From assembly GCF_016775475.1 (NCBI RefSeq), contig NZ_JAEUXJ010000009.1:62001-126000 (forward strand): 64,000 nucleotides of DNA, written 5' to 3'. The translations under genes and the position numbers were made by a program. The notes beneath the pieces are model-generated. The model saw only the letters and a program-made list of their open reading frames with translations. It was not told the DNA's origin and did no database searches. Below, one piece after another: positions 1-6,657 of this stretch; position 1 is the first letter of the stretch; every line of letters starts with the position of its first letter. Source of the DNA: Belnapia mucosa. GTDB taxonomy: Bacteria > Pseudomonadota > Alphaproteobacteria > Acetobacterales > Acetobacteraceae.

Positions 1-269
1 CCGTCATGGTCGGTGACCGCGACCTCCAGCCGGCCCTCGGCCAGCGTGACGCGCGGGGTCCAGCCGAGCGCGGCCTGGCGCGCCGCTTCCTCGAGGATAT
101 GGTTGTAAGCGCGGCCGCGGTCATAGGACCGGCCGGTGGTGGTGCCGGTGAAGCTCTGGACGGCGGCTGTGATCAGCACGCCGTTCACGCCGACCACCAG
201 GAGCATCATCCCGGTGAAGACCCAGGGGATCCAGCGGCCGCGGGCGGGGTCGTAGGTGCGCGTGGTCAT
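1..269 (-). CDS. fixH: FixH/CcoH family protein, cut by window edge
   Basis: Partial: the first 89 codons are present and the C-terminus lies beyond position 1. The N-terminus is basic and short (MTTRTYDPARGRWIPWVF), followed by one hydrophobic segment at about residues 15-38. Then comes a periplasmic part containing RGRAYNHILEEAARQAALGW, a pattern typical of FixH. FixH proteins are single-pass membrane factors needed to assemble cbb3 oxidase, probably in copper delivery together with the P-type ATPase FixI/CcoI. The ATG overlaps the ccoG stop by 4 bp (ATGA), so the two are translationally coupled. A ccoI gene would be expected next, outside the window. Confidence 0.85.
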   Translation of the reverse strand, partial: MTTRTYDPARGRWIPWVFTGMMLLVVGVNGVLITAAVQSFTGTTTGRSYDRGRAYNHILEEAARQAALGWTPRVTLAEGRLEVAVTDHD

Positions 270-1726
270 TGTTGCGGTCCCAGGAACACGCTGCCGGCCT
301 CGGCCAGGGGCCGTCCGGCGGCGTCGAGCAGGCGGAAGCGGATGGGCTGGTGCTCCGTCAGGCGGAGCGCCGGCGGGGCGGTGACCAGGGCGCGGAAGCT
401 GGCGACGCCATCGCCGCGCACCGGCAGCAGGGGGCGGCCGGCGGCATCGGTCGGCGCATCCTGCACCAGCAGCCGGAGGCCGGGCGGGCCTTCGAGCGCG
501 AGGAGGTAGCGGCCGCCCTCGCGGCTCTTGTCGGCGAGCTTCAGCACATAGGCGTTGCGGACGCCGCCATCGGAGAGGCGGACGAAGGGCGGCGCGCGCT
601 CCGGCAGCACCGTCAGGCTGAGGCTCTCGCGCAGCAGCAGCGCGCCGAGCATCACGGCGGCCACCACGGCCAGCACGCCGCCATACATCAGCGTGCGCGG
701 CCGCAGCAGGCGCAGCGGGCGGCGCGCCGCCATGCCGGCGGCGTGGCGGGCCGGGCCCGGTTCCAGCTCCGCCGCCGCGGCTTCGCTGGCGGCGAGGTTG
801 GCCAGCGTCTCGAAGCCGATCAGCCCTTCCGGCCGATGGAGCTTCCGCATGATGTCGTCGCAGGCATCGATGCAGAGGCCGCAGCCGATGCAGCCGAGCT
901 GCTGGCCTTCACGGATGTCGACGCCGGTCGGGCAGACCTGGACGCAGGCGCTGCAATCGGCGCAATCGCCGGTGCCGGCATCGCGCGGCTTGCCGCGCGG
1001 CTCGCCGCGCCAGTCGCGATAGGTGACGACCAGGCTGTCCTGATCGAGCATGGCGCCCTGGAAGCGCGGCCAGGGGCACATATAGGTGCAGACCTGTTCC
1101 CGCGCGAAGCCGGCCAGCACATAGGTCGTGGTGGTGAAGAGGGCGAAGAAGAACCAGGTCTGCAGCGAGATCCGGCCGGGATGCAGCAGCAGCGTCGGCG
1201 CATCCTGGAAATACATGATCCAGGCGCCGCCGGTGGCCGCGGCAATGCCGAGCCAGGCGGCATGCTTGGCAATCCGCCGCAGCGTCCGGTCGCGCGAGGG
1301 CGGGCCGGCATCGCGCTTCATCCGCGCGTTGCGATCGCCCTCGATCCGCCGCTCCACCCACATGAACAGGTCGGTCCAGACCGTCTGCGGGCAGGTGAAG
1401 CCGCACCAGACCCGGCCGAACAGCGAGGTTGCGGCAAAGAGGCCGATGGCGCCCAGGATGAGCAGGCCGGTCAGGAAATAGACCTCCTGCGGCCAGAGCT
1501 CTATCCAGAAGAAGAACAGGCGGGCATGGGCCATGTCGACCAGCACCGCCTGGTCCGGCGCGCCGGGCCCGCGATCCCAGCGCAGCCAGGGCACGAGGTA
1601 GTAGAGCCCGAGCAGCACGGTCAGCACCGCCCATTTCACGCGGCGCACCCGGCCCTGCACCGCGCGCGGATAGATCTTCCGATGCGCGGCATAGAGCGAG
1701 GCGGGGGCGGGTCCGATATCGGGCAT
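266..1726 (-). CDS. ccoG: Cytochrome c oxidase accessory protein CcoG
   Basis: 486 aa membrane Fe-S protein of the cbb3 oxidase assembly pathway, linked in other bacteria to copper reduction for CcoN. Hydrophobic segments lie near residues 33-47, 81-103, 157-172 and 190-206. CGFTCPQTVW (108-117) and CTYMCPW (213-219) are family signatures. Two 4Fe-4S motifs follow: C255, C258, C261, C265 and C279, C282, C285, C289. The C-terminal third is a periplasmic Ig-like domain. I chose the ATG at 1726 because it follows an AGGGG ribosome site and avoids overlap with ccoP; an upstream in-frame start would run into ccoP. It lies 10 bp downstream of ccoP. Confidence 0.92.
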   Translation of the reverse strand: MPDIGPAPASLYAAHRKIYPRAVQGRVRRVKWAVLTVLLGLYYLVPWLRWDRGPGAPDQAVLVDMAHARLFFFWIELWPQEVYFLTGLLILGAIGLFAATSLFGRVWCGFTCPQTVWTDLFMWVERRIEGDRNARMKRDAGPPSRDRTLRRIAKHAAWLGIAAATGGAWIMYFQDAPTLLLHPGRISLQTWFFFALFTTTTYVLAGFAREQVCTYMCPWPRFQGAMLDQDSLVVTYRDWRGEPRGKPRDAGTGDCADCSACVQVCPTGVDIREGQQLGCIGCGLCIDACDDIMRKLHRPEGLIGFETLANLAASEAAAAELEPGPARHAAGMAARRPLRLLRPRTLMYGGVLAVVAAVMLGALLLRESLSLTVLPERAPPFVRLSDGGVRNAYVLKLADKSREGGRYLLALEGPPGLRLLVQDAPTDAAGRPLLPVRGDGVASFRALVTAPPALRLTEHQPIRFRLLDAAGRPLAEAGSVFLGPQQ

Positions 1727-1736
1727 GACGGGTCCC

Positions 1737-2591
1737 CTACTGCTCCCCACCGCCCAGAGCGTGGACATAGACGGTCAGCATGTTGATCACCGCCGGGTCG
1801 AGCCGCCCCTGCCAGGCCGGCATCACGCCGGCGCGGGAATAGGCGATGGTCCGGGTGACGGAAGCCTTGTCGCCGCCATAGAGCCAGATGCGGTCATCCA
1901 GCCGCGGCGCGCCGACCTGGCGGTTGCCCTCGCCGCGATCGCCATGGCAGGCGGCGCAGTTCTCGGCGAAGAGCGTGGCACCCGCCGCATTGGCCGGGCC
2001 GGTGCCGGAGAGCGAGAGCACATGCTCCGCCACATCGCCGATCTGCGCCATGGTCAGCCCGGCCTGGGCGAAGGCCGGCATGGCGGTGCCGCGGGCTTCC
2101 GCATCCTCGCCATTGCGGACGCCATGGCTGATGGTGGTGCGGATATCGTCGAAGCTGCCGCCATAGATCCAGTCGTCATCGGCAAGGCTCGGGAAGCCGC
2201 CCGGCGCGCCCTGGCCGCCGGCGCCGTGGCAGCCGGCGCAGCTGGTGGCGAAGGCGATGCGGCCGCCGGCCAGCGCATGGGTGCGGAGTTCCGGATCGGC
2301 GGCGATGGCCTCCGGCGTCGCGGCGCGCAGCCGGGCCAGTATCGGCTCGGCCTTGGCGCGCTCGGTCGCCATGGTCTCGGCGAGCTGCCTGCGGGTATCC
2401 GCGCCCAGCACGCCGCGGACGAAGGGCAGTGCCGGATACAGCACCACCCAGGCCAGCGCGAAGGCGATGGTGGCGTAGAAGGTATAGAGCCACCAGGAGG
2501 GCATCGGGGTATCGAGCTCGCGGATGCCGTCCCATTCATGGCCGGTGGTGGCGACACCGGTCGCGGCATCCGTCTCTGGCTTGCGTGCCAT
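1737..2591 (-). CDS. ccoP: cbb3 oxidase diheme subunit CcoP
   Basis: 284 aa. An N-terminal cytoplasmic tail containing HEWDGIRELDTPMPSWW precedes a single membrane anchor at about 33-53. Two cytochrome c domains follow, with heme motifs CAGCH (118-122) and CAACH (212-216) and the axial methionines expected downstream (MPAF at 171). CcoP passes electrons from soluble cytochrome c to CcoO and CcoN. The start at 2591 was chosen because the conserved N-terminus begins there; it lies 11 bp after the ccoQ stop. Length and order match the ccoNOQP operon of other alphaproteobacteria. Confidence 0.95.
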   Translation of the reverse strand: MARKPETDAATGVATTGHEWDGIRELDTPMPSWWLYTFYATIAFALAWVVLYPALPFVRGVLGADTRRQLAETMATERAKAEPILARLRAATPEAIAADPELRTHALAGGRIAFATSCAGCHGAGGQGAPGGFPSLADDDWIYGGSFDDIRTTISHGVRNGEDAEARGTAMPAFAQAGLTMAQIGDVAEHVLSLSGTGPANAAGATLFAENCAACHGDRGEGNRQVGAPRLDDRIWLYGGDKASVTRTIAYSRAGVMPAWQGRLDPAVINMLTVYVHALGGGEQ

Positions 2592-2602
2592 GGTCGTGGC
2601 CT

Positions 2603-2758
2603 TCAGGTCTGCTGGTCGCGGAGCGGGATCTCGGCGTGGCGCCGGGCCACGTCGCGGCTGCCCGGGCGCAGAACCCAGGCGAGGATCCCGGTGAAGAGGA
2701 GGACGAACCACACCACCCAGACGGTGGAGAGGATCTCGTGCAGGCGCTGGATATCCAT
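2603..2758 (-). CDS. ccoQ: cbb3 oxidase small subunit CcoQ/FixQ
   Basis: 51-codon gene between ccoO and ccoP. The protein begins MDIQRLHEILSTVWVVWFV, has one membrane helix at about residues 12-30, and a short charged cytoplasmic tail ending in RDQQT. Size, position and topology match CcoQ/FixQ, which stabilises the CcoP-CcoNO complex. The gap to ccoO is 13 bp and to ccoP 11 bp, so it belongs to the same transcript. Confidence 0.9.
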   Translation of the reverse strand: MDIQRLHEILSTVWVVWFVLLFTGILAWVLRPGSRDVARRHAEIPLRDQQT

Positions 2759-2771
2759 CGCGCGATCCCCC

Positions 2772-3500
2772 TTACGGCTGGCGGAGCTGCTCGGGCGTCA
2801 CGTCCGAGAAGCGGACGAGGGTGCCGAGCATCTGCAGATAGGCGACCAGCGCATCCATCTCCGTCACCACCTTGGGGTTGGCATCGAAGGCCGCCTGGCG
2901 GGCGTTCGGGTAGCGGCGGCTGAAGCCGGAGGCATCGGCCTCGGGCGTCGCCTGGGCGGCGAGGTCGTTGGCGGCCTCGTTGATCATCTCCTCCGTGTAG
3001 GGGACGCCGACGGCGCGCTGGGCGCGGAGATGCGCCTTGATCTCCTCGGCATCCAAGGGCCGGTCGAGGAAGGCGTAGGGCGGCATGACAGAAGCCGGCA
3101 CCAGATCCCGCGGGCTGCGCAGATGCGCCGCCTGCCAGTCATCCGAGTAGCGGCCGCCGACGCGGGCGAGGTCCGGCCCGGTGCGCTTGCTGCCCCACTG
3201 GAAGGGATGGTCATACATGCTCTCGGCCGCGAGGCTGTAATGGCCGTAGCGCTCCGCCTCGTCGCGGAAGGGGCGCACCATCTGGCTGTGACAGAGGTAG
3301 CAGCCCTCGCGCACATAGATGTTGCGGCCCATCAGCTCGAGCGGGGTGTAGGGGCGGATGCCCTGCACCCGCTCGATCGTGGTCTCCACGAGGAAGAGCG
3401 GGACGATCTGCACCAGGCCGCCGATGGCGACCGTCAGCAGGGTGAGCACGCCGAGGATGACGAGGTTCTTCTCGATCAGGGCGTGGGTGAAGCGGTTCAT
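2772..3500 (-). CDS. ccoO: cbb3 oxidase monoheme subunit CcoO
   Basis: 242 aa membrane-anchored c-type cytochrome. The anchor is at about residues 12-38, followed by the heme-binding motif CYLCH (67-71) within IYVREGCYLCHSQMVRPF. The conserved YGHYSLAAESMYDHPFQWGSKR stretch follows (in two parts here: YGHYS near 85 and FQWGSKRTGPDLARVG near 99). CcoO takes electrons from CcoP and delivers them to the CcoN active site. It starts 14 bp after ccoN ends. Confidence 0.95.
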   Translation of the reverse strand: MNRFTHALIEKNLVILGVLTLLTVAIGGLVQIVPLFLVETTIERVQGIRPYTPLELMGRNIYVREGCYLCHSQMVRPFRDEAERYGHYSLAAESMYDHPFQWGSKRTGPDLARVGGRYSDDWQAAHLRSPRDLVPASVMPPYAFLDRPLDAEEIKAHLRAQRAVGVPYTEEMINEAANDLAAQATPEADASGFSRRYPNARQAAFDANPKVVTEMDALVAYLQMLGTLVRFSDVTPEQLRQP

Positions 3501-3514
3501 GGGCGTGCCTCTCC

Positions 3515-4981
3515 TTACTCGGCAGCCATCGGCACGGCGGCGGGCAGGGCGGCGGGCGCCGCTTCCTCCTCGGCCGTGATCGTGCGGTAGATGTTGTAGG
3601 CCATGATCAGCGCACCGCTCAGGTAGAGCAGGCCGCCCAGCATCCGGATGACGTAGTAGGGGTGCATCGCGGCGACGGTCTCGACGAAGGCGTATTGCAG
3701 GAAGCCGAGCTCGTCATAGGAGCGCCACATCAGGCCCTGCATGATGCCGCTGACCCACATCGCGGTGATGTAGAGGACGATGCCGAGGGTCGCGACCCAG
3801 AAGTGCCAGGAGACCAGGCGCTCGGAGTAGAGCTGCTTGTTCCACAGCACCGGGATCAGCCAGTAGAGCGCGCCGAAGATGATGAAGCCGTTCCAGCCAA
3901 GGGCACCGCTATGCACATGGCCGATGGTCCAGTCGGTGTAGTGCGAGAGGCTGTTCACCGCGCGGATCGACATCACCGGCCCCTCGAAGGTGGCCATGGC
4001 GTAGAAGCCGACGGCGGTGACCGAGAAGCGCAGCGCGGGATCGGTGCGCAGCTTGTCCCAGGCGCCCGACAGGGTCATCAGCCCGTTGATCATGCCGCCC
4101 CAGGAGGGCATCCAGAGCATGATCGAGAACACCATGCCCAGCGTCTGCGCCCAGTCCGGCAGCGCGGTGTAGTGCAGGTGGTGCGGGCCGGCCCAGATAT
4201 AGAGGAAGATCAGCGACCAGAAATGCACGATGGACAGCCGGTAGGAATAGACCGGCCGGTCCGCCTGCTTCGGGATGAAGTAGTACATCATGCCGAGGAA
4301 GCCGGCGGTCAGGAAGAAGCCCACCGCGTTGTGGCCGTACCACCACTGGATCATCGCATCCTGCACGCCCGAGGCGACGCCATAGGACTTGCCGATGCCA
4401 CCGCCGACCGGCAGCGCCAGGTTGTTGACGATGTGCAGCATCGCCACGGTGATGATGAAGGCGAGCAGGAACCAGTTCGCCACATAGATATGGGGCTCGC
4501 GCCGCTTCAGCAGCGTGCCGCCGAAGCCGACCAGATAGGCGACCCAGACGACGGTCAGCCAGAGATCCACATACCACTCGGGCTCGGCATATTCCTTGCC
4601 CTGGGTGACGCCGAACAGGTAGCCGACCGCGGCGGTGACGATGAAGAACTGGTAGCCCCAGAAGAGGAACCAGCCCATCTCCTCGCCGCCGAACAGCCGG
4701 GCGCGGCAGGTGCGCTGGACGATGTAGAGGCTGGTGCCGATCAGCGCGTTGCCGCCGAAGGCGAAGATCACCGCGCTGGTGTGCAGCGGCCGGAGCCGCC
4801 CGAAGGTGGTCCATTCGAGGTCGAGATTGAGCAGCGGAAAGGCGAGCTGCGCGGCGATCACGACGCCGGCGAGGAAGCCCGCGATGCCCCAGAAGACCGT
4901 AGCGATGGCGAAGGCGCGGATCGGCGCTTCCACATCCGGCTCGGCTGGCGTCAGCGCCATGGGGGCAGCAAGTGCGGCCAT
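3515..4981 (-). CDS. ccoN: cbb3 oxidase catalytic subunit CcoN
   Basis: 488 aa heme-copper oxidase subunit I of the C family, with about 12 membrane segments and the conserved His-rich motifs (WWYGHNAVGFF; GPHHLHYTALPDW; HVHSGALGWNG). It reduces oxygen at high affinity at a heme b3-CuB site and pumps protons. Two ATGs are possible, at 4990 and 4981. The first directly abuts a GGGAG sequence, whereas 4981 places that site 9 bp upstream, so 4981 is preferred. First gene of ccoNOQP-ccoG-fixH. A perfect FNR/FixK box lies about 79 bp upstream, so induction at low oxygen is likely. Confidence 0.96.
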   Translation of the reverse strand: MAALAAPMALTPAEPDVEAPIRAFAIATVFWGIAGFLAGVVIAAQLAFPLLNLDLEWTTFGRLRPLHTSAVIFAFGGNALIGTSLYIVQRTCRARLFGGEEMGWFLFWGYQFFIVTAAVGYLFGVTQGKEYAEPEWYVDLWLTVVWVAYLVGFGGTLLKRREPHIYVANWFLLAFIITVAMLHIVNNLALPVGGGIGKSYGVASGVQDAMIQWWYGHNAVGFFLTAGFLGMMYYFIPKQADRPVYSYRLSIVHFWSLIFLYIWAGPHHLHYTALPDWAQTLGMVFSIMLWMPSWGGMINGLMTLSGAWDKLRTDPALRFSVTAVGFYAMATFEGPVMSIRAVNSLSHYTDWTIGHVHSGALGWNGFIIFGALYWLIPVLWNKQLYSERLVSWHFWVATLGIVLYITAMWVSGIMQGLMWRSYDELGFLQYAFVETVAAMHPYYVIRMLGGLLYLSGALIMAYNIYRTITAEEEAAPAALPAAVPMAAE

Positions 4982-5059
4982 GCGAAACATCTCCCTGCCC
5001 TGGCGCAAGCGGCGCCGAGGAGCATCGGCGCACACTGCGCCGTGAGGGGTTCGGAGTCC

Positions 5060-5073
5060 TTGATCCGGATCAA
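5060..5073. promoter_or_regulatory. FNR/FixK-type anaerobox, ccoN / DUF2189 intergenic
   Basis: TTGATCCGGATCAA matches the TTGAT-N4-ATCAA consensus of CRP/FNR-family oxygen regulators at all ten defined positions and is a full palindrome. It sits between the divergent ccoN (about 79 bp away) and DUF2189 gene (59 bp away), so it could serve either or both. Confidence 0.85.
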
Positions 5074-5131
5074 GGCGGGGCGATGGCCAGGACGGCTAGC
5101 CTGCCGCATGCTCCCCGGAGGATCGTCACGT

Positions 5132-5908
5132 ATGCCGAGCGAAGCCCTATCCCTGTCGCAGGCGCGGCGCGTCCGCCGCGTCACGGCCGACCGGCCTTGG
5201 GTCTGGCTCACCCTCGGCTGGCGCGACATGATGTCGAACCGCGCCATCAGCCTCGGCATCGGCGGCGCGCTCACGCTGTTCGGCTGGGCGTTGTCGCTGC
5301 TGCTGTTCGAATCCGGCGCGCAATGGGCGATCCTGCCGGCCACCGCCGGCTTCTTCATCCTGGCGCCGCTGCTCGCCGTGCCGCTCTATGAGATCTCGCG
5401 CCGGGCGGAGCTCGGCCAGCCGACGACGCTGGCCGATGCGGTGCAGCCCTTCCGCCGCCCTGGCGGGCAGATCGCCATGATGGGGCTGGTGCTGCTGCTG
5501 ATCCATCTGTTCTGGGTGCGGGTCGCGGGTCTGCTCTTCGCGCTGTTCTTCGGCGGCGTCGCCCTGCCCTCCCTCGCGCGCCTGCCGCTGGCGATGCTGC
5601 AATCGGAGATGCTGCTGCCCTTCCTGATCATCGGCACAGGCTTCGGCTTCGTCCTCGCCGCGGTCACCTTCGCCATTGGCGCCGTCTCGCTGCCGATGCT
5701 GGTGGACCGCGATGTCTCCTGGCTCGAGGCGGTGACGATCAGCATCGAGGCGGTGCTGGAGAACCGGCAGGCCATGGCGCTCTGGGCCGGGCTGATCGTG
5801 CTGTTCACCGGGCTGGCGCTGGTGCCCTTCTTCCTCGGCCTCGTCGTGGTGCTGCCGCTGGTCGGGCATGCGACCTGGCATGCCTATCGGGATCTGGTCG
5901 TTCGCTAG
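5132..5908 (+). CDS. DUF2189 domain-containing membrane protein
   Basis: 258 aa integral membrane protein with about six hydrophobic segments (for example near 41-60, 66-84, 112-140, 150-180, 218-245). Its length and pattern, including WLTLGWRDM near the start and DRDVSWLEAVTISIEAVLEN near 190-210, match DUF2189 proteins, often annotated as cytochrome c oxidase-associated integral membrane proteins. Its biochemical role is unknown to me. The ATG at 5132 follows GGAGG by about 11 bp. It is divergent from ccoN across a shared FNR-type box, which supports a link to low-oxygen respiration. Its TAG stop overlaps the stop of the next gene within CTAG. Confidence 0.8.
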   Translation: MPSEALSLSQARRVRRVTADRPWVWLTLGWRDMMSNRAISLGIGGALTLFGWALSLLLFESGAQWAILPATAGFFILAPLLAVPLYEISRRAELGQPTTLADAVQPFRRPGGQIAMMGLVLLLIHLFWVRVAGLLFALFFGGVALPSLARLPLAMLQSEMLLPFLIIGTGFGFVLAAVTFAIGAVSLPMLVDRDVSWLEAVTISIEAVLENRQAMALWAGLIVLFTGLALVPFFLGLVVVLPLVGHATWHAYRDLVVR

Positions 5909-6609
5909 AGAAGCCGGATCGCCAGGGCCAGCAGGACCAGGGCGTTGAAGCCGTGCAGCAGCGGCGCCCAGCGGCGCAGCCAGGGCGCCGCGCGGCGGTG
6001 GAAGAAGCCGCCGAGCAGCGCCAGCGCCACCAGCGCCGGCATGGTCCCGAGCACGAAGGCCAGCATCGCCAGCGCCCCGGCCAGCGCGCTGCCGCTCGCC
6101 GCCGCCGCGGTCAGCGCGCCATAGAGCAAGCCGCAGGGCAGGGCCGAGAGCAGCAGGCCGAGCAGCAGGCAACGCCAGGCTCCCGGCCCTTCCAGCAGCC
6201 GGCCGAGCCGCGGCGGCATCAGCCCCGGCCGCGGCAGATGCATCGCCAGCGCCGGCACCGCCTGGGCCAGCATCCCGAAGGCGGCGAGGCCGAGCAGCAG
6301 CGGCGGCACCACATGCAGGCCGGGCAGCTGCGCCAGCGCGGCCGAAAACCCGCCCGCCGCCGCACCCAGCGCCGCATAGCCGATGGCGCGCCCGCCATGA
6401 TAGGGCAGCAGCAGCGCACCCGAGAGCCGGGCGAGGCGGCCGCCGCCCAACCCCTCGCCGCGCGCCATCTGGGCCAGCACGAAGGGGCCGCACATGCCGG
6501 CGCAATGGCTGGCGCCGCCGGCCAGGCCGGCGAGGAACAGCGTCCCCGTCAGCGCCGGCAATCCCTCGGGGCCGAGCGCATCCAGGGCGTGAAGACAGGA
6601 CTCCAGCAT
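5905..6609 (-). CDS. Sulfite exporter TauE/SafE family (UreH-like) membrane protein
   Basis: 234 aa, six or so hydrophobic segments. The N-terminal motif GGASHCAGMCGPF (about residues 31-43) and the later LPCGLLYGAL (about 158-167) are the signature of the COG2836 branch of TauE/SafE proteins. In many proteobacteria these are encoded beside cbb3 oxidase genes and are implicated in copper or cytochrome maturation; the substrate here is not shown by sequence. It is convergent with the DUF2189 gene, the two stops sharing CTAG. An FNR-like box 35 bp upstream suggests low-oxygen induction alongside ccoNOQP. Confidence 0.82.
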   Translation of the reverse strand: MLESCLHALDALGPEGLPALTGTLFLAGLAGGASHCAGMCGPFVLAQMARGEGLGGGRLARLSGALLLPYHGGRAIGYAALGAAAGGFSAALAQLPGLHVVPPLLLGLAAFGMLAQAVPALAMHLPRPGLMPPRLGRLLEGPGAWRCLLLGLLLSALPCGLLYGALTAAAASGSALAGALAMLAFVLGTMPALVALALLGGFFHRRAAPWLRRWAPLLHGFNALVLLALAIRLL

Positions 6610-6643
6610 CCCGCCAGCATGGCCGCCCCCGCCGGGACCGTCC

Positions 6644-6657
6644 TTGATCGCGATCAG
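6644..6657. promoter_or_regulatory. FNR/FixK-like box upstream of TauE/SafE gene
   Basis: TTGATCGCGATCAG matches the TTGAT-N4-ATCAA consensus at nine of ten defined positions. It lies 35 bp upstream of the start at 6609 and overlaps the stop codon of the preceding gene (6654-6656). Confidence 0.7.
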
